Shown here in pieces: positions 32,985 through 41,211 of a stretch of DNA of 64,000 nt. A program made the translations under genes and the position numbers. The notes under the pieces are model-generated. The model was not told the DNA's origin. It searched no databases and worked only from the letters and a program-made list of their open reading frames with translations. Location of the stretch: assembly GCA_043777595.1 (NCBI GenBank), contig JAYWHT010000101.1:1-64000 (forward strand). The letters run 5' to 3'. The DNA comes from JAYVJH01 sp043777595. GTDB lineage: Bacteria > Bacteroidota > Bacteroidia > Cytophagales > Spirosomataceae. Every line of letters starts with the position of its first letter. Positions within the stretch are counted from its first letter, which is position 1.

Positions 32985-35729
32985 TCATTGTTTGGTAACA
33001 ACCTCGTCTAAATTCAAAATGGCGTTGCAAACCACGGCCAATGCTGCATTTTCGGCAGAGGGCTTAGTTTTGAGTAATTCAGCTATTTTTTCGGGGTTTT
33101 TCTGAAAATTTGTTAGTGCTTTTTGATAAAACTTGGTCAGAATAGTCAATTTTTTTGGCTCAATATCCTTGCAAGTAACTAACTGATAGGCCATTGCTAT
33201 TGGTTTTGGGCTACGACCTACTCGATTGGCCAAAGCTACACTTGCTTCTATGAATGCTGGGTCGTTCATTAGCGTTAGTGCTTGCAGTGACGTATTAGTA
33301 CGGATTCTACGAGATAGACAAGCCTCACGACTACCAGCATCAAACGTAACAGCAGACGGATATGGCCCCGTGCGCCGAGCAAAAGTATAAATGGCTCGCC
33401 TGTACTGGTCTTCTCCCTCCGATTGTTTGTATTCCAGACTACTATTGACGGCCTGCCACACGCCATCGGGCTGGTAAGGCATAACGGGCTGTCCATACAT
33501 TTTCTTGCTCAATAGCCCACTTATGGCTATCGTCTGATCTCTTATCATTTCGGCAGTGAGGCGTAAGCGTGGCGCATGACTCAGATACCTATTTTGAGGA
33601 TCTTTTTCAAGTCTCGGGTCATTGGCTGTTAGTACAGAATTTTGCTGATATGTTTTTGACAAAACTATTTCTTTTAGTAGTTTTTTTGTACTCCAATGCC
33701 AATCTGTCGAGAACTTAACTGCCAAATAATCAAGTAGTTCGGGGTGTGTAGGCTTTGCCCCAGCCGTACCAAAGTCTTCGAGAGTTTCTACTAATCCTAT
33801 GCCAAAAATCTGCTCCCAATACCGATTCACCATCACCCGAGCCGTAAGCGGATTATCGGCACTTACCAACCATTGCGACAGCCCCAAACGGTTTTTGGGT
33901 AACTTATTGTTTTTGGTCAATGAGTATGGTAAACCTGGACTGACAACTGCGCCTTTTGATAACCAGTTACCTCTCACAAAAATATTTGTAACTCGTTGGT
34001 AGTCAGCATCAGATGCTAATTGAATTGGTGTATTATCGGTTTTAGCTTCGAGTAATTGTTTGTAAAGACTAAACTTATCGTCAAAATCAGCGGTATTTTT
34101 ATTTGGAAACCCAGGCATAAAAGCAAACCAAGCAATTTCAAATGGATAATCTTCTGGCCCTATTTTTTTGTTGGTAGCAGTCAAGTAAACATCGTGCCGG
34201 CCAGTGGCGGGCTTAATTGGCCAGATTTTCAGTACTCGTTGTTTGTTTATGGTAGTGTCCAATTGTATTTGTCCAATAACCTGCCCTTTGGCACTGTCGA
34301 GCCTCACTTGTAGCTCTGTACCAAGTTGCCCCACCGAAATTTGTACCACAAGTTGCGACTTGTTTGTGAGTTGAATATTTGGCAAACGGCAAGAGCCACC
34401 ATTTTTGAGGCCAATGTTACGGTCGCCGAGGAGTGTGCCTTTTTGGTAGTTGTCGGCATAATGTGCATGATGGCGTGGCTCTAAGAATCGAAGGAAGTCT
34501 TTCCATACCCCCTGCTCTGTGCCTCCTTGTTTGCCCCCCGCCCTGAAGGGGGCTTTTTCTTGGTTAAACCAGTTTTCGAGTTCTTTTATTTTTTGCTCGT
34601 CTTCTTTGTTAAATTCTCTCAAAAATGGTGCTTCGTCTATGGTGTCTTCGTCTCGGGTGTTGTTGAAATAGGCCAAATATTTGTAATATTCTTCGTGCCT
34701 AAACGGGTCGTAGGGGTGGCTGTGGCATTGTACGCAACCAAAACTGGTACTTTGCCAGGTTTCCCAAGTGGTGTTTACACGGTCGAGGGTGGCTGTTACT
34801 CTAAACTCTTCATCGACTGTGCCAGTTTCGTCATTGTTCAAAGTATTTCTATGAAAAGCCGTTGCTATCAAGTTGTCGGTTGTTGGGTTGGGTAGCAAGT
34901 CGCCAGCGAGTTGCTCAGTCGTAAATTGGTCAAAAGGCTTATCGGCGTTGTAGGCTCTGATAACCCAGTCTCTATATTTCCAGATATTTCGGGCATTGTC
35001 TTTCTGATAACCCCTTGAATCTGAGTATCTTGCCAAGTCGAGCCACATCGTAGCCCATCGCTCACCATACGTCTGCGAAGCCAGCAGTTCGTCCACAAGT
35101 TGTTTGTAGCCAGCGTTCCAGTCGGTTATGTTTAGGTATTTTTCTAATTGTTGTGGAGTGGGAGGGAGGCCAGTCAAATCTAAACACACACGCCTGATGA
35201 GTACATTTCGAGGTGCGGTTTCGCTCATCGTCAAGCCCTGCTCTTTTTGTTTTTGTGCTACAAAATAATCAATGTCGGTTTTGTCATTGTTTGTAAAGAT
35301 AGAAGTTAAATTTTCAAAAAAAGACTTAGGCACAGTCGGTAGCGTAGGCTTGACGTATGCCCAATGGTCTTCCCATTTTAGACCCTGATCGACCCACTTA
35401 GTCAAAATCTCAATTTCTTCGTCTTTGAGTTTTTCGGCACGGTAGGGCATTCGTTCTTCGAGGTCGGTGTGGGTAAGTCTGGTAATAAACTCAGAATGAG
35501 CCGCATCGCCTACAATAATCGAAGGTTTGCCCGACTTGGTTTTGGCTAAGGCGTCTTCTCTAAACAACAAACTAAAGCCTGCGGCTTGTTTTACGCCACC
35601 ATGACAAGCTATGCAGTGTTTGTTTAGTATCGGCTTGACCTCAGTATTATAGTCCACCTCGCTACTTTTCTCAATCGAATAGTAACCAACAGCAACAGCG
35701 GCAAAGCCAAGTAATAGCCAGTATTTCAT
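32985..35729 (-). CDS. PSCyt1-DUF1549-DUF1553 protein (planctomycete-type cytochrome c domain)
   Basis: 914 residues. After a membrane anchor/signal (YWLLLGFAAVAVGYYSIE) comes a PSCyt1 domain with the heme motif CIACH (KHCIACHGGVK) and the downstream LEERMPYRAEKL with an axial Met. DUF1549 follows (PRNVLIRRVCLDLTGLPPTPQQ, WATMWLDLARYSDSRGYQ, second CxxCH in FGCVQCHSHPYDPF). The C-terminal DUF1553 contains DNPLTARVMVNRYWEQIFG and REACLSRRIRTNTSLQALTLMNDP. It is the usual partner of DUF1501. Around residues 398-415 the chain reads EKAPFRAGGKQGGTEQG over a GC-rich palindrome (about 34507-34556), which looks like an in-frame insertion. Confidence 0.9.
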   Translation of the reverse strand: MKYWLLLGFAAVAVGYYSIEKSSEVDYNTEVKPILNKHCIACHGGVKQAAGFSLLFREDALAKTKSGKPSIIVGDAAHSEFITRLTHTDLEERMPYRAEKLKDEEIEILTKWVDQGLKWEDHWAYVKPTLPTVPKSFFENLTSIFTNNDKTDIDYFVAQKQKEQGLTMSETAPRNVLIRRVCLDLTGLPPTPQQLEKYLNITDWNAGYKQLVDELLASQTYGERWATMWLDLARYSDSRGYQKDNARNIWKYRDWVIRAYNADKPFDQFTTEQLAGDLLPNPTTDNLIATAFHRNTLNNDETGTVDEEFRVTATLDRVNTTWETWQSTSFGCVQCHSHPYDPFRHEEYYKYLAYFNNTRDEDTIDEAPFLREFNKEDEQKIKELENWFNQEKAPFRAGGKQGGTEQGVWKDFLRFLEPRHHAHYADNYQKGTLLGDRNIGLKNGGSCRLPNIQLTNKSQLVVQISVGQLGTELQVRLDSAKGQVIGQIQLDTTINKQRVLKIWPIKPATGRHDVYLTATNKKIGPEDYPFEIAWFAFMPGFPNKNTADFDDKFSLYKQLLEAKTDNTPIQLASDADYQRVTNIFVRGNWLSKGAVVSPGLPYSLTKNNKLPKNRLGLSQWLVSADNPLTARVMVNRYWEQIFGIGLVETLEDFGTAGAKPTHPELLDYLAVKFSTDWHWSTKKLLKEIVLSKTYQQNSVLTANDPRLEKDPQNRYLSHAPRLRLTAEMIRDQTIAISGLLSKKMYGQPVMPYQPDGVWQAVNSSLEYKQSEGEDQYRRAIYTFARRTGPYPSAVTFDAGSREACLSRRIRTNTSLQALTLMNDPAFIEASVALANRVGRSPKPIAMAYQLVTCKDIEPKKLTILTKFYQKALTNFQKNPEKIAELLKTKPSAENAALAVVCNAILNLDEVVTKQ

Positions 35730-35810
35730 TGATGGTTTTATGTTTTTATTTTAAACACTTTATTAGCTAATTATAATATTTTTTGTTGTCCGTTTTTTAC
35801 TATTCACTAC

Positions 35811-36899
35811 TTACTTCTCAGGGTTATAGTCAATCGGTAACATATCGGCGATGCGCTCACTGGCCCAATAGCCAATCATTTCGATGGCCGAAGGGTCGGT
35901 AATAAGCCCATTTTTATTGACAACAACAGGTCGAGCAAAGCGCATTTTGGTAACAGGGTGGGCATCTCTCACGTTTTGGCTGGGTAAATTGACATATAGT
36001 CGCTCATTACTAACTTCAATCGGCAAATCGGTTATCAAAAGCTTTTCGGTAGCCGATAGGCTCGTTCTCATTATAACTAAATTATTGTTAATGAGGTTAT
36101 TGGCAGTGTAAAAAGACTTATTTTTGTCCCATACATTTGTTCCCCACCAGTCTGTGTTTCTATCCATTTTGTATACCAAAAACTGGTCATTTTCTAACTT
36201 GTTGTCGAACAGACTCCTAAAGAAAAACCGAGAACTACGCTCAAATGTTTCGAGTCTGTTATTAATCCAGCGTTTGCGTTCTTTTTCGTCTTTGGGTTTT
36301 AGTTCTTCAAATCGGGCTGCACCCAATACCTTAAATTGGGTTTTGGAAATCGAAAATTGCCACAAGTCATAAAAAATCTTGTAGCCCAATGCCAGGTTTT
36401 CCACTTCGATGGGTCGATTAGATTTAGCTGCCAATATTCCCTCGTCTTTTTTTTCGTTAAAGTCCACTACCCAGCCATTCAAAACCTTGCACTTGCTGTA
36501 ATTGGGGCTATCGCCCAAAAACTGTTCTTCAAATCGGTTATAGTGCCGTTCCCAAACTTTATCTCGCCTGGCCTTGACCTCGACATCGTTTAGCAAATTG
36601 GTTAGCGCAGTTAGCTGAACGTTTATAATTTGAGATTTTCCGTTTTGGAGTACTAAATTTTGCTGAAACGATGTATATCCCAAATACGAAACCACCAACT
36701 GCCCGCTACCCGCCGCTACGTTGTTGATTATATAATTGCCTTTATCGTCGGTTTGTGCGCCTTTGGTGCTGTTGTTAAAATACACATTGGCAAATGGCAA
36801 TGCCTCGTTTGTTTTGGCATCGGTAACTGTACCCTGTACTACGGTTTGAGCATTTAGGCTACTGGTAATCAGCAGTAAAATGATTACTTTTTTGATCAT
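35811..36899 (-). CDS. CarboxypepD_reg-like domain protein, periplasmic or outer-membrane associated
   Basis: 362 residues with signal peptide MIKKVIILLLITSSLNAQ. An N-terminal CarboxypepD_reg-like Ig domain follows: VVQGTVTDAKTNEALPFANVYFNNSTKGAQTDDKGNYIINNV, SYLGYTSFQQNL. The remaining 250 residues have no family I can name (NLALGYKIFYDLWQF, DPSAIEMIGYWASERIADMLPIDY). Such proteins are common in Bacteroidota and some assist outer-membrane processes. The stop codon lies in a short dispersed repeat. Divergent from the DUF5686 gene, 136 bp apart, which has the same N-terminal domain type. Confidence 0.75.
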   Translation of the reverse strand: MIKKVIILLLITSSLNAQTVVQGTVTDAKTNEALPFANVYFNNSTKGAQTDDKGNYIINNVAAGSGQLVVSYLGYTSFQQNLVLQNGKSQIINVQLTALTNLLNDVEVKARRDKVWERHYNRFEEQFLGDSPNYSKCKVLNGWVVDFNEKKDEGILAAKSNRPIEVENLALGYKIFYDLWQFSISKTQFKVLGAARFEELKPKDEKERKRWINNRLETFERSSRFFFRSLFDNKLENDQFLVYKMDRNTDWWGTNVWDKNKSFYTANNLINNNLVIMRTSLSATEKLLITDLPIEVSNERLYVNLPSQNVRDAHPVTKMRFARPVVVNKNGLITDPSAIEMIGYWASERIADMLPIDYNPEK

Positions 36900-37035
36900 G
36901 GTTATCTGTTATTTACGTCAAATTATAAGTGAGTAATAACGTAAAATTACTCAAAAAATTATAACTAAAAATCTCGCTTCTTCGTTGTATTAGTGATAAA
37001 TTTTTATGGACAATTCTATATCCAGCCGATGTTTT

Positions 37036-39582
37036 ATGAAACGCTATTTTTTTGTAATTCTATTTTTTATTTCACAATGTACATTTGCCCAAAATATAGT
37101 ATTGCAGGGCAGGGTTTTAGACAGCCAGAGCCAGCAACCTTTGGCTTTTGTGAGTATTGGTGTAGAAGGCACTCGGCGTGGTACGGTGTCGGACATTGAT
37201 GGTAAGTTTACGATTGTTGTTCAGCCTCAATCGGTGCTTTTGGTGAGTTATGTTGGCTTTGAATCAAAGCGTTTGACGGTGTCAAATTTATACAAAAAAC
37301 TGATAATCATTGAGTTAATTCAAAAAAATAATGATATAACCGAGGTCGTTGTCAAGCCAAGTCTCAATCCCGCACATCGTATTGTCAGACTGGCGGTAGC
37401 AAACAAACCTCTCAACGACCCCGAGCAAATTGAGGCATTTAGTTATAACTCATACACCATTGCAGGATTGGCAACGACAGTAACGAACATCAAACCCAGC
37501 GACCCCGACAAACTCAAAAAATACAAAGCCGAACGAGCCAAAGAAGCCCTCAAAGAAAAGCCGCTCACGCCTACACAACTACAAAACGACAGCATCATGC
37601 GGCGAGTAGTTAGGGAGCTTTTTCGTAACTATCTATTAGTAAACGAAACCCATACCCTGCGGCAATTCCTACGGCCCAATCTGTCCAAAGAAACGATATT
37701 GGCCACAAAGCTGTCGGGCCTAACTAAGTCGCCGCTGGCAATGGTGCCAAGCAATTTTCAGCCCTTTGGGTTTTATAAATCTTTTTTTACAATGGTCGAT
37801 GGACGTACTTATGAAAGCCCGCTCACAAACGGTGCTATCAGGCAGTACGATTTTGAGCTTCTCGACACACTTGTTCATGACACCGACAGTACTTTTATTA
37901 TATCGTTTGCGCCACAAAATGGCAAAAATTTTGAAGCCCTCAAAGGTTTACTTTATATCAATTCAGACGGTTATGCTGTCGAAAACGTAATAGCCGAACC
38001 AGCCCAAACAACCGACCGCAAGCTGATTTTTAAACTACAACAAAAATATGAAAGAGTGGGCGGACGATGGTTTCCAAATCAACTCAATACCGAGGTAGCT
38101 ATCACGGTCATCAACAACAATAGCTATCTTGATAAAATAGACTCGACAGTAAGCAAATGGACAACCCGCTCGTATGTTTTTAATGTAGATTTTAACAAAA
38201 AATTTACAAAGTCTTCATTTTCAGATATTTCACAAGAAATGGACACTACGGCTCGCAACAAACCCGATAGCTATTGGGAAACAATACGCCCCGATAGCTT
38301 GGACAATAAAGCCCAAAAAACCTACGAGGCATATTCAAAGTTGCCCGAGGCTGTCAAAAAACAAATGAATCGAAGTGTAAACTCGTTTACAGAAATCATA
38401 CAGTCGGGGGCTTTGCCTTTGGGTAAATATTTGGAAATACCACTCGACTATTTTCTGGCTGGGGCCAACGAGTACGAACAGTTTAGACTTGGGGCGGGGG
38501 TGCGTACATCGGTTGGTTTTTCTAAAAAAATAGTGTTAGAAGGGGCAGCAGGCTATGGCTTTGGCGACAAGGCTTTTAAGTATAGCGGGTCTATTAGGCT
38601 CAATATCAATCAATTACAAACTAATTATCTCAAATTGAGCTACCGACAAGACATCGAAGAGCCAGCCAATGTAACTTCGGTTTTTGGTGAATATATGCCC
38701 AACCTAATGGCGGCCAGTACGCTACGGCAGTTTATGACTACTCGATTTGATAGCGTGAGCCGCTGGTCGGTAGAGCTGGGTTTGAGGCCACTTCGTAAAA
38801 CGCAACTCAAACTCTGGGCCATGACCGAAAATCGAAATCCAGCCCGATACGACTATCAGTTTTTGAGCGAAAACACCCAAACACAGACTCGAAATGTAAC
38901 AAACACCGAAATAGGATTGACCCTAAGGCTATCGTCGGACGAAAAACTCAACCGCTCAGGCCGGCAAATATATGCCACTGTGTTGCCCAAAAGACTATTA
39001 TTGATGCAGGCGTCACAGGCAATAAATGCGTTGGGTGGCCAGTTAGGGTATTCAAAGCTACATTTTCAATACATTCAGAGTGTTGTAGTGCGGGGTTTGG
39101 GCCGAACCGAGCTGAGGCTCGAAGCCGCCAAAGTATGGGGCGATGCCCCGTACTTTTATTTGTTCAACGGCAATGGTAGCAGCAATGGCTCAATGCAGAT
39201 TTTGATTCCTCAAACTTTTCAGACTATGGGCTTGTACGAATTTTTGTCCGACCGTTATGTAAATTTATTTTTGTCGCACGACTTTGGCCGTTTGCTCTAC
39301 CGCAATACTTTCAAATACAGCCAGCCCGAGTTTAGTTTGCATCATTCTGTGGGTTTTGGGTCGTTGCAAAATGCTGATATGCACAACAAAATAGATTTTA
39401 AGACACTCCAAAAAGGCTACTTTGAGTCAGGAATTTTGATAAACAACTTACTCAGAATAGAATACCAGCGAACTATGTATTTTGGGTTGGGTCTGGGAGT
39501 ATTTCGCCGATATGGCCATTATTCTTTGTCAGAAAACATCAAAAACTGGAATTTCAGATTAGGGCTTACCGCTTCGTTTTGA
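37036..39582 (+). CDS. DUF5686 and CarboxypepD_reg-like domain outer-membrane protein
   Basis: 848 residues from the ATG at 37036, which gives a clean signal peptide (MKRYFFVILFFISQCTFAQ); the frame upstream adds ten unlikely residues. CarboxypepD_reg-like domain: VLQGRVLDSQSQQPLAFVSIGVEGTRRGTVSDIDGKFTI. DUF5686 follows with NPAHRIVRLAVANKPLNDPEQIEAFSYNSYT, and the C-terminal half is rich in alternating beta-strand motifs ending in FRLGLTASF with a C-terminal Phe, as in outer-membrane barrels. Function unknown. Confidence 0.87.
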   Translation: MKRYFFVILFFISQCTFAQNIVLQGRVLDSQSQQPLAFVSIGVEGTRRGTVSDIDGKFTIVVQPQSVLLVSYVGFESKRLTVSNLYKKLIIIELIQKNNDITEVVVKPSLNPAHRIVRLAVANKPLNDPEQIEAFSYNSYTIAGLATTVTNIKPSDPDKLKKYKAERAKEALKEKPLTPTQLQNDSIMRRVVRELFRNYLLVNETHTLRQFLRPNLSKETILATKLSGLTKSPLAMVPSNFQPFGFYKSFFTMVDGRTYESPLTNGAIRQYDFELLDTLVHDTDSTFIISFAPQNGKNFEALKGLLYINSDGYAVENVIAEPAQTTDRKLIFKLQQKYERVGGRWFPNQLNTEVAITVINNNSYLDKIDSTVSKWTTRSYVFNVDFNKKFTKSSFSDISQEMDTTARNKPDSYWETIRPDSLDNKAQKTYEAYSKLPEAVKKQMNRSVNSFTEIIQSGALPLGKYLEIPLDYFLAGANEYEQFRLGAGVRTSVGFSKKIVLEGAAGYGFGDKAFKYSGSIRLNINQLQTNYLKLSYRQDIEEPANVTSVFGEYMPNLMAASTLRQFMTTRFDSVSRWSVELGLRPLRKTQLKLWAMTENRNPARYDYQFLSENTQTQTRNVTNTEIGLTLRLSSDEKLNRSGRQIYATVLPKRLLLMQASQAINALGGQLGYSKLHFQYIQSVVVRGLGRTELRLEAAKVWGDAPYFYLFNGNGSSNGSMQILIPQTFQTMGLYEFLSDRYVNLFLSHDFGRLLYRNTFKYSQPEFSLHHSVGFGSLQNADMHNKIDFKTLQKGYFESGILINNLLRIEYQRTMYFGLGLGVFRRYGHYSLSENIKNWNFRLGLTASF

Positions 39583-39590
39583 GAAGTAAG

Positions 39591-39652
39591 GTGTCGTGTG
39601 TTTACAGTCTGGTGTCGTGAGTTGAGTACGGTGCTGTAAATCAATAAATTGC
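39591..39652. repeat. Dispersed intergenic repeat, copy B (inverted)
   Basis: Its reverse complement reads TTATTGATTTACAGC, spacer, CTCAACTCACGACACC, spacer, ACACACGACAC, matching copies at 18841 and 43571. It starts 9 bp after the DUF5686 stop. Confidence 0.65.
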
Positions 39653-39814
39653 CAAAATTGAATTACTTTATTATTTTTGTCTGAATGTTCATAAGTGGTT
39701 ACATATCAATAGACAGCTTTAGATTTGTTTTAAATGTCTGATTATTAAGTAACTGAAATGTTTTTCGCTATTCGTTTTTCACTATTCACTTCTTATTTCA
39801 AAAATAGCTTGATT

Positions 39815-41095
39815 TTATTGCTTTTTATAAAACAACAGCCCAGCCAACAGTAATCCAATTCCGAAAAGGCTTTCCAAGGGTTTGTCAAATAAAATATAGC
39901 CCAAAACAAGGGTACTAAAACAAACATAAAAGAGTTGGGGCAATGGCGAGAGCGGAATTTTGAACGTTATTTTTTGTTTGTCAATAAAAAAAACACACAG
40001 TACTGTGAGCGTACTCATGAGTTGCAACACAAAACCAGCATAGAGCAATATCGTCTCAAAGGCTCCCGTGAGTGCCAGCGCAGTTGCGATGCCCACATGA
40101 ACCCATATTGCTCTGACGGGTATTCCGTTGGCGTTCTGGCCTCTCAAAAACCTCCAGCGTGAGTTTTCGACGGCCATGGCCTGTGTGATGCGTGGGCCAA
40201 TCCAGATATATGAACTAATGGTAGCCACCAACTGCAAAGCAATCAATAAACTTACCCACTGGCTGTTGGTTTTACCCAAAATCGACCGAAAAGCAATGGT
40301 TGCCACTTCGGTTTGACCCGCTAAGGTTTGAATGGAGGCGTGGCGCAAGAACAAGATTTGTAGCAAGACATAAAACGCAGTTACCAATGCCGTTGAGACC
40401 AATAACGATTTGGGTAAATTTTTGGTCGGATTGTCGATTTCGGCTACAATATAGGCTGCTGCGTTCCAGCCTGTATAAGCGTAAGTAACGTATATCATCG
40501 AAATTGCAAAACCACTACTGACAACCTCGTGAGGCCATGCACCTGTAAACTGTAATGCAGAATGAGCTACGGTGGGCGTAAACCAAAACCCTATTCCGAT
40601 TAAAACAAAAATAAAAATGACTTTAAAAAATGAATTGACGTTTTGAAATTTTTGACTATAACTAATTGAAAAAGAATGAAATACACCCGAAAGTACAATA
40701 AAGCCAACGCCAACGAGTGGCGTCTCTAAACCAAATGGTTTGAGATAGCTCGACATAGCGATGGCTGCCAAAGCTACGGGAGCAGAAAAACCAACAATGA
40801 GCGATGCCCAAGCCGACAGATAGCCAACAATGGGGTGGAACGTTCTGGATAAAAAAATATAATCGCCGCCCGACTGCGTGTAGTATGTACCCAACTGGGC
40901 ATAGCACAAAGCCCCAGCCAGTGCCAAAATGCCACCAAAAACCCAAAGCAATAAAATACTGGTACTGTCTTGAACGGCCAATAACTGATAGCCCAAACTG
41001 GTAAAAACGCCAGTGCCAATCATGTTTGAAAGCACCAGCGAAATGGCAGTAACAACACCTATTTTGTTTTTTGTCATTTTGTTTTTTTTATCCAA
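39815..41095 (-). CDS. APC-family amino acid permease
   Basis: 426 residues with about twelve hydrophobic segments. The start of helix 1, VVTAISLVLSNMIGTGVFTSLGY, carries the GTGxF substrate-binding turn of the APC superfamily. AQLGTYYTQSGGDYIFLSRTFHP and YVTYAYTGWNAAAYIVAEIDNPTKNLPKSLL are typical of the AAT/LAT group. The ATG at 41077 (MTKNKIGVV) is an equally good start. Substrate not deducible. It is divergent from rnr. Confidence 0.9.
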   Translation of the reverse strand: MDKKNKMTKNKIGVVTAISLVLSNMIGTGVFTSLGYQLLAVQDSTSILLLWVFGGILALAGALCYAQLGTYYTQSGGDYIFLSRTFHPIVGYLSAWASLIVGFSAPVALAAIAMSSYLKPFGLETPLVGVGFIVLSGVFHSFSISYSQKFQNVNSFFKVIFIFVLIGIGFWFTPTVAHSALQFTGAWPHEVVSSGFAISMIYVTYAYTGWNAAAYIVAEIDNPTKNLPKSLLVSTALVTAFYVLLQILFLRHASIQTLAGQTEVATIAFRSILGKTNSQWVSLLIALQLVATISSYIWIGPRITQAMAVENSRWRFLRGQNANGIPVRAIWVHVGIATALALTGAFETILLYAGFVLQLMSTLTVLCVFFIDKQKITFKIPLSPLPQLFYVCFSTLVLGYILFDKPLESLFGIGLLLAGLLFYKKQ

Positions 41096-41211
41096 AACTA
41101 CAATTTTCTATCTGATAAAAACAATAATTCTGTTCTTTACAAAAAAAATCGTATATTCACCTGCGAAGACTCATCTATTGCAAATTTTTGAAACGAGTCC
41201 TAATATTAACA

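Noticed and set aside
32930..33001. Longer N-terminus for the PIN antitoxin starting at 33001
   Set aside because: The added residues are encoded by the DUF1553 gene end and the ACCACAAAAG repeat and look unrelated to an antitoxin.
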